Source: Anaerolineae bacterium (GTDB lineage: Bacteria; Chloroflexota; Anaerolineae; 4572-78). From it: a stretch of 20,645 bases of DNA. The position numbers were made by a program, and so were the translations under genes. Positions 6,850 through 14,022 of the stretch are shown piece after piece. The number at the start of each line of letters is the position of its first letter. The first letter of the stretch is position 1. The notes beneath the pieces are model-generated. The model was given only the letters and a program-made list of their open reading frames with translations, ran no database searches and was not told the origin of the DNA. Where the stretch lies: assembly GCA_027022125.1 (NCBI GenBank), contig JALVZI010000556.1, positions 1 through 20,645 on the forward strand. Reading direction: 5' to 3'.

Positions 6850-8454
6850 TTATCCGTTGCGTAAAATTAGCGGCAGGTAAACATTCCCGAAAATATACTG
6901 GTCAACGCCCACATCGGGCGGGTTCAGGAACGGTTCGCCGTCAATATCGGTGGCGATGCGGCTGGGCACACCCTGTTTTCGCGCCGCAGACATTGCGGGG
7001 ATGTGATAGCCGTCGGCGAGAAATTGTGGGTCGCCCACCGCTTGATGGTCAATGGCGGTGATGGCGGTGATGCCCTGCGTCACCGTGACCGGCACATTAT
7101 ACCACAAAATGCCATCCACCCCGAGCCGATTGCCACTTTCAACCTGCATCCCGGTCGGCTGGGTGGCGATGATGGTATTGGTGAGCATCACTGTGCCGGT
7201 GTACGGCGTGCCGCCCCACACATAATCATTGACATAAATGGCGATATTCTGTCCGCCGGTGTTGCTGACAAAATTATTGTGCCATAAATTGGCGTGTGCG
7301 CCGGCAACGGCGAGCGCATTCCCCCGCGCATATGCCATACCAGACCCGCTGCCGGTGGTGGTATTTTCGCGGAAAATGTTGTGGGTCATTGTGACGGTGG
7401 CGTTGGAATAGACATAAATCCCGCCGCCGTAGCGTCCGGCAGTGTTATTTTCGATGCGGTTATGGGTAAACGTGACAACCGCTTCGGTATTGACTGCGAT
7501 TCCACCGCCATCATAAAAGGCGTTATTTCCGGTGATGGTGTTATCATCGAAGGTGCAATTGCTGTTGGATTTCACATCTCCGCCCGCACCACTGCTGATG
7601 GTGGATACATTATTGGCGATGGTGTTGCCGGTGAATATGCAATCACTTCCGGACAGCATAAATCCACCTGCATGCTGCATAGTGGTGTTGTTTGAAATGA
7701 CATTGTTTGAAAAGAGCGCCCGACCAAATGACAGATACATCCCTCCGGCGTATGAGTATCCATCTGTGGTTACATTTCTGCCGACGAGACTATTTTGCAT
7801 GGTCACATCGGTGGCGAAGCTTCGTATTCCGCCACCGAACATTTTAACGGTATTTGTGGTAATGCTGGCATTGGTAATGGTGATGGCGCCGTAATAACTG
7901 AAAATTCCCCCGCCAACTTGAGCCGTGCAACTGGTAATTTTGGTGTTTTGCAGGGTGAGATATGCTCTGTGGGTATAAATGCAACCACCGCCGTCATAAT
8001 GGTCGGGACCATCTGCGCCCAAACCGGCGGCATTGCCGTTGATGATGCGGATGCCGTCAATGACCGGATGGGTGTTATCGGAAATGAAAATGCCACGCCC
8101 GCTGTTTTGTGCATCGAGGATGGTGGGATGGGCGTTCGGGTCGGCGGCATCCCAATTCGGCGGGACATATCCGCCTTTCAGCGTGACGGTTTTGCTGATA
8201 TATGCAATTTGGCGCGCCCCCGCCCGCGAAAACACATTCGTGTATGTGCCTTCGCCAATTTTGATGATGTCGCCATCGGTTGCCGCGTCAATGGCGGCTT
8301 GAATGGTGGTATAATCGCAGCCGCTGGCGCACACGGTCAGCGTGTTCCCGTCTGCCAAAACCGGCGACAGGCGCAGCACCGAAAAAAACAGCAGCACTGC
8401 AACGACCCATACCAAACCAAATCCAAGTGCAATCCCAATTCGTCCGGATTTCAT
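6850..8454 (-). CDS. Secreted right-handed parallel beta-helix protein
   Basis: This 534-residue protein has an N-terminal signal peptide (hydrophobic stretch about 8-28, likely cleavage after VLA34). A typical opening turn follows (CDYTTIQAAIDAATDGDIIKIG), then many beta-helix rungs of the form GGGI...N.I..NTA at about 120-400, and a closing ATDIDGEPF...PDVGVDQY segment of the kind that ends many secreted beta-helix proteins. The C-terminus ends VYLPLILRNG, a short hydrophobic tail typical of Chloroflexota exported proteins. Such proteins bind or process polysaccharides or act as surface structures; no catalytic residues can be named, so no enzyme activity is claimed. A strong Shine-Dalgarno (AGGAGGGAG) sits just before the ATG. 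It lies downstream of the glgC pair and directly before the glycosyltransferase gene. Confidence 0.88.
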   Translation of the reverse strand: MKSGRIGIALGFGLVWVVAVLLFFSVLRLSPVLADGNTLTVCASGCDYTTIQAAIDAATDGDIIKIGEGTYTNVFSRAGARQIAYISKTVTLKGGYVPPNWDAADPNAHPTILDAQNSGRGIFISDNTHPVIDGIRIINGNAAGLGADGPDHYDGGGCIYTHRAYLTLQNTKITSCTAQVGGGIFSYYGAITITNASITTNTVKMFGGGIRSFATDVTMQNSLVGRNVTTDGYSYAGGMYLSFGRALFSNNVISNNTTMQHAGGFMLSGSDCIFTGNTIANNVSTISSGAGGDVKSNSNCTFDDNTITGNNAFYDGGGIAVNTEAVVTFTHNRIENNTAGRYGGGIYVYSNATVTMTHNIFRENTTTGSGSGMAYARGNALAVAGAHANLWHNNFVSNTGGQNIAIYVNDYVWGGTPYTGTVMLTNTIIATQPTGMQVESGNRLGVDGILWYNVPVTVTQGITAITAIDHQAVGDPQFLADGYHIPAMSAARKQGVPSRIATDIDGEPFLNPPDVGVDQYIFGNVYLPLILRNG

Positions 8455-8585
8455 TTCTCCCTCCTGAAAGTTCCAGAAAATTTATCGGGTGCGATGAATT
8501 GCAATGTATGCAGTTGTGGAGGGTGATGTTTTTTGTGGCAGTGTTGGAGTGTTACCGCGAAAAAGTGCCCATCAATAAATCCATT

Positions 8586-9830
8586 TCATCGGACGGTCTC
8601 TCCGCTGGGGATTTCGCCGTTTTTAAAGCGTTTGGCGACGGTGTGCGGTTCGACCACCACATTTCGCCCGACTTTCACACCGGCGGGAATGCGAGCATTT
8701 TTGCCAATCACTGTCAGCCCGGTATTCAAAATATCGGGAATATCTTTGTTGGGAACGATGCTATCTCCAAAACCGATGTGTGCGTTTTCGCCGATGATGG
8801 TGTTTTTGTCGATAATGGCGCGGTCAATCACTGCCCCCGCGCCGATTTTGCAATCGTGCATGATGATGGAATTGCGCACGGTTGCCCCTTCGGCGATATA
8901 AACGCCCGATGACAGCACCGAATGTTCCGCCACGCCGTCGATGATGGCGCCGTTGGATAGCAGATTGTTTTCCACATGGGCATTCGCGCCGACTTTTACG
9001 GGCGGTTGCTCCTCGCTGGGGGTGTGGATGACCCAATTCGGGTCGTACATATCGAGCGCGGGCGTTTCTGCCAGCAGCGCCATATTCGCTTCCCAATAGG
9101 CTTGCAGTGTGCCCACATTTGCCCAATAACCTTCATATTTATAGGCGAATACCCGCTTGCCCTGCGCAATCATCGCCGGTAGCACATCCCGCCCAAAATC
9201 GAGATGGGCGCGGTATTTTTTCAGATGCTGGCGCAAAACATCGGTTTTGAAAACGTAAATACCCATCGACGCCACAGTTTCGCGCGAGCGTTTCGGCTTT
9301 TCCTGAAAATTCAGCACGCGCATATTGGCATCGGTGGTAACAATGCCGAAGCGGTGGGTTTCAAACGGGTTTACGCTGCGAATACCGATGGTTACATCGG
9401 CATTGGTTTCCTGATGGTAGCGCAGCATGGTGCGGTAATCCATTTTATAGACGTGATTGCCGCCCAAAATGAGCACCGCATCGGCGCGCTGTTCGTCCAC
9501 ATAATCCATATTGCGGCGCACGGCATCGGCGGTGCCTTTTTCCCAGCCGGTAATGCCGGGTCCGAGATACGGTTGCAGCAGACGCACGCCGCCGCGCGTG
9601 CGGTCGAGTTCCCACGGCTTGCCCACGCCGATATGGTCGTTGAGCGAACGGGGCATATACTGGGTCAGCACCCCGACGCTGTAAATTTCGGAGTTGCTGC
9701 AATTGGAAAGGGCAAAATCCACAATGCGGAATTTGCCGCCAAACGGGAGGGCGGCTTCGGCGCGGACTTGCGTCAGCACGCTGAGGTTTTTGTTTGCGCC
9801 GCCAGCCATTATCAGTGCGAGTGTTTTCAT
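8586..9830 (-). CDS. GlgC-like ADP-glucose pyrophosphorylase paralogue with lost catalytic residues (putative regulatory subunit)
   Basis: This 414-residue protein aligns almost without gaps to the upstream GlgC (same KPWxLDR, EKPK, DPNWVIHT/NPDWVIHT and final IPSGET blocks) and keeps both the nucleotidyltransferase fold and the left-handed beta-helix. The catalytic positions are changed. The GTR arginine (E. coli R32) is N15 in GGANKNL; the RAK lysine (K42) is E25 in RAEAA; the GDH aspartate (D142) is N125 in LGGNHVY; the DVGT aspartate (D276) is N238 in YWANVGT. The glucose-1-phosphate lysine (EKP, K178) is kept. Loss of both metal-binding aspartates makes independent catalysis unlikely, so a regulatory or structural subunit partnering GlgC is inferred, as for plant large subunits and Bacillus GlgD. 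Its ATG lies in the last unit of a heptamer tract, with no Shine-Dalgarno. Confidence 0.9.
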   Translation of the reverse strand: MKTLALIMAGGANKNLSVLTQVRAEAALPFGGKFRIVDFALSNCSNSEIYSVGVLTQYMPRSLNDHIGVGKPWELDRTRGGVRLLQPYLGPGITGWEKGTADAVRRNMDYVDEQRADAVLILGGNHVYKMDYRTMLRYHQETNADVTIGIRSVNPFETHRFGIVTTDANMRVLNFQEKPKRSRETVASMGIYVFKTDVLRQHLKKYRAHLDFGRDVLPAMIAQGKRVFAYKYEGYWANVGTLQAYWEANMALLAETPALDMYDPNWVIHTPSEEQPPVKVGANAHVENNLLSNGAIIDGVAEHSVLSSGVYIAEGATVRNSIIMHDCKIGAGAVIDRAIIDKNTIIGENAHIGFGDSIVPNKDIPDILNTGLTVIGKNARIPAGVKVGRNVVVEPHTVAKRFKNGEIPSGETVR

Positions 9831-10020
9831 GGTTTCAAGTCCAAGGTTTCAAAGTTTCAAAGTTGCAGGGTAGCAGGTTGTTTAAGGTTTCAGGTTTCAA
9901 GTCCAAAGTTCAAAGTCACGTTTCACGCATCACGCATCACGTTTCACGTTCTCACGGATAATCGGCGGTCAGCAAGTGACAAGGGACAAATGACAAATAA
10001 CCAATCTCCAATCTCACGCA
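9831..10020 (-). repeat. Heptamer-period tract 2 (glgC to glgC-like gene)
   Basis: Read on the minus strand, the tract begins at the TGA of glgC (unit GTGAGAT) and runs to the ATG of the next gene. From 9947 downward at least 18 units follow in one 7-nt phase, such as GTGAAAC, GTGATGC, GTGACTT, TGAACTT, TGGACTT, GAAACCT, CCTGCTA and CCCTGCA; the first ten have A at position 4. The order of words (GAGATTGG, then TTGTCATT, then GCGTGAAACGTGACTTTG, then TTGGACTTGAAACC) is the same as in the tract before aroB, in the same orientation relative to the genes. No promoter or Shine-Dalgarno was found inside. Confidence 0.85.
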
Positions 10021-11276
10021 TCCGGGCTAATGGTTTCACCGCTGGGGATGTCGCCGTCGGGGAAGTCGTCTTCGGTGCTGTTGGCGCTGACCAGCACATT
10101 GCGTCCCAGCCGTTTGCCCATCGGAATGATGCTTTCTTCGCCGATGACGTTGATGCCGGTGTTCAGTTTATCGGGCATTTGCCGGTTGGCGGTGTTGTCA
10201 TCGCCGTCGCCGACGATTGCTCCCCCGCCGACCACCACATTGGTGTCGATGATGCTTCTGTCCACCACTGCGCCGGGTCCAATCCACGTGTCGTTCAGAA
10301 TGATGGAGTCGCGCACCACCGCCCCCGGCGACACATACACCCCCGGCGATAGCACCGAATGTTCCACCGTGCCGCGAATGACGCATCCGTTGGAAAGCAG
10401 GCTTTGCTGCACCCGTCCCTGCGGGTCAATTTTCACCGGCGGGCGTTCCTGACTACGGGTGTGAATCACCCAATCTGGATTGTACAGATTCAGCGGCGGC
10501 ATCGGGTCGGTCAGTTCCAAATTGGTTTCCCAATAACTCTGCACTGTGCCAACATCCACCCAATAGCCGTCAAACAGAAATGCCATCACTTTATCGCGCG
10601 GTATCATGCTGGGAATCACATGTGCGCCGAAATCGATGCGCGGTGTTTCCGGGCTGTCTTCCAGCAACCGCTCGATGAGCACATCGGTTTTGAAAATATA
10701 CACCCCCATCGAAGCGAGCGTGCCTTTGTCGCGGTCTTTCGGCTTTTCGTGAAAATCACGCACTTGCATGGTGTCGTCCACCGTCATAATGCCAAAACGG
10801 TCGGTTTCTTCCAGCGGCACATTTCGCACTGCCAGCGTCAAATCGGCTTGGGCTTGATAGTGGAAATTCAGCATTTCCCGATAATCCATCGCGTAAATGT
10901 GGTCGCCGGACAGGATGAGTACCGTGTCTGCCTGCGCGCGGCGGATGTAATCGATATTCTGGGCGATGGCGTTTGCCGTACCTTTGTACCAATCCTCCTG
11001 CGCTTTACCCTGATACGGATGCAGCAGATGAACCCCGCCGTGCTGGCGGTCGAGGTCCCACGGTTTGCCAATGCCGATATGTTCGTTGAGAGAATGGGGT
11101 TTGTATTGGGTTAAGATGGCGATATTAAAAATGCCGGAATTAACGCAATTTGACAGCGTAAAATCAATAATGCGAAATTTTCCGGCAAAGGGCACAGCAG
11201 GTTTGGCTCGATTATCAGACAGGGCAGTGAGCCGTGTACCGGCGCCGCCCGCCATAATCATCGCAACAACACGCAT
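10014..11276 (-). CDS. glgC: Glucose-1-phosphate adenylyltransferase (catalytic GlgC)
   Basis: This 420-residue enzyme makes ADP-glucose and pyrophosphate from ATP and glucose-1-phosphate, the committed step of bacterial glycogen synthesis. All key motifs are present: GGAGTRL (R15), NRAKPAV (K25), SGDHIY (D125), HEKPKD (K178) and YWVDVGT (D241), followed by left-handed beta-helix hexapeptide repeats to the end. The open frame extends 58 codons upstream, but ATG 11276 is the start because it gives MRVVAMIMAGGAG and has AAGGAG about 7 nt before it. It is the first gene of the minus-strand cluster and lies directly before its non-catalytic paralogue. The TGA stop falls in the first unit of the heptamer tract. 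Confidence 0.95.
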   Translation of the reverse strand: MRVVAMIMAGGAGTRLTALSDNRAKPAVPFAGKFRIIDFTLSNCVNSGIFNIAILTQYKPHSLNEHIGIGKPWDLDRQHGGVHLLHPYQGKAQEDWYKGTANAIAQNIDYIRRAQADTVLILSGDHIYAMDYREMLNFHYQAQADLTLAVRNVPLEETDRFGIMTVDDTMQVRDFHEKPKDRDKGTLASMGVYIFKTDVLIERLLEDSPETPRIDFGAHVIPSMIPRDKVMAFLFDGYWVDVGTVQSYWETNLELTDPMPPLNLYNPDWVIHTRSQERPPVKIDPQGRVQQSLLSNGCVIRGTVEHSVLSPGVYVSPGAVVRDSIILNDTWIGPGAVVDRSIIDTNVVVGGGAIVGDGDDNTANRQMPDKLNTGINVIGEESIIPMGKRLGRNVLVSANSTEDDFPDGDIPSGETISPDA

Positions 11277-11300
11277 AAATGGCTCCTTGTGGCTAGGTTC

Positions 11301-11449
11301 TGTTGACGTCTGTCGATTTTCATCCTGAGTAGCCCGTAGGGCGTATCGAAGGGTGAAAATCGGCAGGGGAAAACGCGCTTCGATACGCGGTTTGCACCGC
11401 AAACCGCTACTCAGGATGCGTTTTCCCCTCTGAGAACGAAACGTCAACA
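11301..11449. repeat. 149-bp nested inverted-repeat element in the glgC / serA divergent region
   Basis: Terminal inverted repeats TGTTGACGT (11301-11309) and ACGTCAACA (11441-11449) enclose two hairpins. Hairpin one is closed by GATTTTC...GAAAATC (11315-11361) and hairpin two by GGGGAAAACGC / GCGTTTTCCCC (11366-11376 and 11418-11428). The two hairpins are inverted copies of each other: CATCCTGAGTAGC (11321) recurs as GCTACTCAGGATG (11406), and GCGTATCGAAG (11341) as CTTCGATACGC (11378). It encodes nothing and resembles a paired REP or small MITE-like element. If glgC starts from the TATAAT at 11480-11485, the element would be transcribed in its 5' leader. Confidence 0.75.
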
Positions 11450-11479
11450 CACCCTAATGCAGGTTGGTTGTTTGCTGAA

Positions 11480-11485
11480 ATTATA
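11480..11485 (-). promoter_or_regulatory. Candidate -10 box for glgC
   Basis: TATAAT on the minus strand lies about 200 nt upstream of the glgC ATG. No good -35 hexamer is found 16-18 nt before it. If used, the leader would contain the whole 149-bp nested inverted repeat. Moderate to low support. Confidence 0.35.
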
Positions 11486-11529
11486 GCATCGAAACACGTT
11501 CAATGCTACTTTTGGTGCAATATTGAAAA

Positions 11530-11558
11530 TTGGCAAATCGGGCAATTATCACTACAAT
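11530..11558 (+). promoter_or_regulatory. Sigma-70-type promoter for the serA-aro cluster
   Basis: TTGGCA (11530-11535) and TACAAT (11553-11558) are separated by 17 nt, each one mismatch from consensus. Transcription would start near 11565, giving a ~50-nt leader before the AGGAGG (11603-11608) and GTG start at 11614. It is well placed to drive the plus-strand cluster. Confidence 0.65.
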
Positions 11559-11613
11559 CCACACAGGGAAAATCCCAATCGACAGCACCATAGATTTAAA
11601 GCAGGAGGTTTTT

Positions 11614-13353
11614 GTGACCACCAAAGCCAAAGTGTTGATAGCCGATAAAATAGCGCAAATCGGTGTAGATTTGCTCGCGGAAAATTTCGATGTGACGGTA
11701 AAAACCGGTTTGAATGAGGATGAACTGTGCGCCATTATCGGTGATTTTGAAGCGATTGTGGTTCGCAGTGCCACCAAAGTGACCGCACGGGTGATGGACG
11801 CCGCGCCGAAATTGCGGGTAATTGCCCGTGCGGGTGCGGGGCTGGATAATGTGGATACCGCCACCGCCAAAACCCGCGGCATCGAAGTGGTGAACGCCCC
11901 CGATGCGAACACGCGCGCTGTTGCCGAGCACACAATGGGGCTGATTTTGGCATTGGCTCGCCATTTACCGGAAGCCGATTACAGCCTGAAACACGGACAG
12001 TGGAAAAAATCGGCGTTGCTGGGAACGGGGCTGTACGGCAAAACACTGGGACTCATCGGTTTTGGGCGCATCGGGCGCGAAGTGGCAAAACGGGCGCTGG
12101 CGTTCGGTATGCGGGTGCTGGTCAACCAGCGCCGCCGCACGCCCGAACTCGATTTGGAGGGGGACGTGCAAGCCGTAGATTTGCTCGACCTGCTCAAACG
12201 CGCCGATATTGTCTCCATTCACGTGCCACTGCGCCCCGAAACGGTCGGGTTGATTGGCGAAAAAGAATTGGCGGTCATCAAAAAAGGCGCATATCTCATC
12301 AACACCGCACGCGGCAGTATTGTGGATGAACAGGCGCTGCTGAAAGCCCTCGATTCTGGGCGGCTTGCCGGCGCGGCGCTCGATGTTTTTGCCGAAGAAC
12401 CGGCGGTAGACAGCGCCATCGTTCAGCACCCGCGGGTGATTGCCACCCCGCACATTGCCGCCAGCACCACCGACGCCCAGCAGGCGGCGGCGCTCACCGT
12501 TGCCGAAAAAATCATCGCGCTGCTCAAAGCCCCCGCCGACAACCCGCTTTCGCTGCGGATTTTGCCGGTGGACAACGTGTATCCCCACGAAGAAATTGAC
12601 CCGGCGCGTGTCAATCGGCTGGTGCAGCGGTTCACCACCGAAAAGATTTTGAAAAACCCGCCCATTGTCGCGGAATGGGAAGGAAAATTTGTGGTGATGG
12701 ATGGCGCAACTCGTGTTACCGCCCTCAAAGAGATGGGATTCAAATATCTGGCGGCGCAGGTGGTGTCGCTGGAAAGCGGGCAAATCGAAGCCCAAACGTG
12801 GAATCACGTCATTCAGGGCATGTCCACCGCTGAATTTTTGGCATTCACCGAGCAGTGTTCGGACGTGACGCACACCGAAGTTGACCCGAATTACATCGCC
12901 GACAATATGCTGGAATTGGGCGGCGTGTGTTATATCATCACCCCCGATTTGCGAACTTATGTTATCCAGCCCGTGCCGGGCGGCAGCCGATTGGATGCGC
13001 TGAACAAATATGTTGCCAAATATATTGCCGCGGCAGATGTGGCGCGCACCCGCAGCACACAATTCCACGAAGCCCGCATCGAATACCCGGAAATGAGCGC
13101 GCTGGTGGTTTTCCCTGCCTTCACGGTTGAGCAGATATTGCAGATTTCCAGCATGGGGAAAACCGTTCCGGCGGGCATCACCCGTATGGTGGTTTCCGGT
13201 CGGGTACTGCGTCTGAACCTCGATTTGGAACGCTTGAAAGCGGACGAACCGCACACGCTCAAATCGGCGTGGCTGAACGAAACCGTTTACAATCTGATTG
13301 GCGACCATCACGTGCGCTATTATGAAGAACCGGTTTACCTGTTGGACGAATGA
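11614..13353 (+). CDS. serA: Fusion of D-3-phosphoglycerate dehydrogenase (SerA) and a SbnI/SerK-like (ParB-fold) serine kinase domain
   Basis: Residues 1 to ~312 form a D-isomer 2-hydroxyacid dehydrogenase of SerA type: Rossmann motif GFGRIG (149-154), NTARGSIVDE with catalytic R233, AEEP with E262, and TPHIAAST with H280. SerA oxidises 3-phosphoglycerate to 3-phosphohydroxypyruvate with NAD+. There is no ACT domain. Residues ~315-579 resemble the free-serine kinases SbnI and SerK, which have a ParB-like fold: ILPVDNV, KNPPIVAEWEGKFVVMDGATRV (D363, R367), TWNH (W396), VPAGITR...SGR (518-529) and a closing RYYEEPVYLLDE. That family transfers phosphate between a nucleotide and serine/O-phosphoserine. 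The fusion would join the first step of the phosphorylated serine pathway to phosphoserine-serine interconversion. GTG 11614 is the start because AGGAGG lies 5 nt before it; the frame from 11530 overlaps the promoter. The last codons enter a heptamer tract. Confidence 0.88.
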   Translation: MTTKAKVLIADKIAQIGVDLLAENFDVTVKTGLNEDELCAIIGDFEAIVVRSATKVTARVMDAAPKLRVIARAGAGLDNVDTATAKTRGIEVVNAPDANTRAVAEHTMGLILALARHLPEADYSLKHGQWKKSALLGTGLYGKTLGLIGFGRIGREVAKRALAFGMRVLVNQRRRTPELDLEGDVQAVDLLDLLKRADIVSIHVPLRPETVGLIGEKELAVIKKGAYLINTARGSIVDEQALLKALDSGRLAGAALDVFAEEPAVDSAIVQHPRVIATPHIAASTTDAQQAAALTVAEKIIALLKAPADNPLSLRILPVDNVYPHEEIDPARVNRLVQRFTTEKILKNPPIVAEWEGKFVVMDGATRVTALKEMGFKYLAAQVVSLESGQIEAQTWNHVIQGMSTAEFLAFTEQCSDVTHTEVDPNYIADNMLELGGVCYIITPDLRTYVIQPVPGGSRLDALNKYVAKYIAAADVARTRSTQFHEARIEYPEMSALVVFPAFTVEQILQISSMGKTVPAGITRMVVSGRVLRLNLDLERLKADEPHTLKSAWLNETVYNLIGDHHVRYYEEPVYLLDE

Positions 13354-13511
13354 GACGAGTAGCGAGTTACGAATAGCGAGTGACGAATTATGGTATGGTT
13401 CCTTGATGTCAGCAACTTTCGTAATGCGTGAAACGTGATGCGTGAAGTCTGCTACCTTGCTACCCTGCAACCTTGAACTTTGAACCTTGAACACCGAACC
13501 CGGAAACAGAA
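13345..13511 (+). repeat. Heptamer-period tract 3 (serA fusion to aroK)
   Basis: Six units (GACGAAT, GAGACGA, GTAGCGA, GTTACGA, ATAGCGA, GTGACGA) begin within the last codons of the upstream gene and include its TGA (13351-13353). After a ~35-nt non-periodic stretch, thirteen more units run in one phase from 13421 to 13511, including GTGAAAC, GTGATGC, CCCTGCA, ACCTTGA and ACTTTGA. The second block reaches past the TTG start of aroK, so the first ~11 aroK codons are repeat-derived. The 13-mer GCTACCCTGCAAC and the GCGTGAAACGTGATGCGTGA-type words are shared with tract 2. Confidence 0.8.
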
Positions 13512-14022
13512 CATCCTTCTCACCGGTTTTATGGGCACGGGAAAATCTACCGTCGCGCCACTGCTGGCGGATGCGCTCGGCTGGGAATTTGTGGATATGG
13601 ATGCGCTCATCGAGCAGCGGGATGGGCGCACCATCCGCGAAATTTTCAGCACGGCGGGCGAAGCGTATTTCCGGCGGTTGGAAACCGAATTATGCCGCGA
13701 ATTGAACGGCTGGCGCGAGCGGGTCATCGCTACCGGTGGCGGCACGCTGGTCAACCCGCAAAATTTGGCGATTGTCGCCCCGCAAAACGTGGTCATCTGT
13801 TTGGATTGCGACCCCGACGTGCTGTGGCAGCGACTTTCCACCGCCACCGACCGCCCTATGCTCGACGCGGTGGATGCGCGGGCGCGGCTTTCTTCGCTGT
13901 TGGCGGAACGCGCCCCGGCATACGCCCGCATCCCGCACCATATTGATGTCACCCATCTGTCGCCTGCCGAAACCGTCTCTGCCGCGCTGAAAATTTGGGA
14001 GTCGGTGATTAGAGATTGGTGA
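13480..14022 (+). CDS. aroK: Shikimate kinase
   Basis: This 180-residue P-loop kinase phosphorylates shikimate at the 3-hydroxyl with ATP, the fifth step of aromatic biosynthesis. Motifs are the Walker A GFMGTGKS (16-23), the DMD aspartates (39-41), YFRRLE (63-68), the shikimate-binding ATGGGT (84-89) and the lid arginine in DRPML (125). The start is unusual. An in-frame TGA lies at 13474-13476, and the only start-like codon between it and the P-loop is TTG 13480. That codon is part of the heptamer tract and has no Shine-Dalgarno. The last residues (VIRDW) and the TGA stop are likewise part of the next tract, where a 14-mer is tandemly duplicated. Identity is certain; the exact start is probable. 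Confidence 0.93.
   Translation: MNLEHRTRKQNILLTGFMGTGKSTVAPLLADALGWEFVDMDALIEQRDGRTIREIFSTAGEAYFRRLETELCRELNGWRERVIATGGGTLVNPQNLAIVAPQNVVICLDCDPDVLWQRLSTATDRPMLDAVDARARLSSLLAERAPAYARIPHHIDVTHLSPAETVSAALKIWESVIRDW

Noticed and set aside
5713..6864. 383-codon open frame on the plus strand opposite the glycosyltransferase gene
   Set aside because: It is antisense to a gene with clear family motifs, has no recognisable domain, and its composition is that of a reverse-frame shadow.
8455..8585. Promoter and terminator between the glgC-like gene and the beta-helix gene
   Set aside because: No -35/-10 pair with acceptable spacing and no hairpin plus T-run was found on the minus strand; only the Shine-Dalgarno is convincing.
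11277..11450. 58-codon N-terminal extension of glgC
   Set aside because: It reads through the nested inverted repeat and gives residues unrelated to GlgC; ATG 11276 has AAGGAG and the canonical N-terminus.
11530..11613. Earlier start for the serA fusion
   Set aside because: The extra 28 codons overlap the promoter and predicted transcription start; GTG 11614 has a good Shine-Dalgarno.
11965..13494. 509-codon minus-strand open frame opposite the serA fusion
   Set aside because: It is a shadow of a strongly supported gene and its start lies in the heptamer tract.
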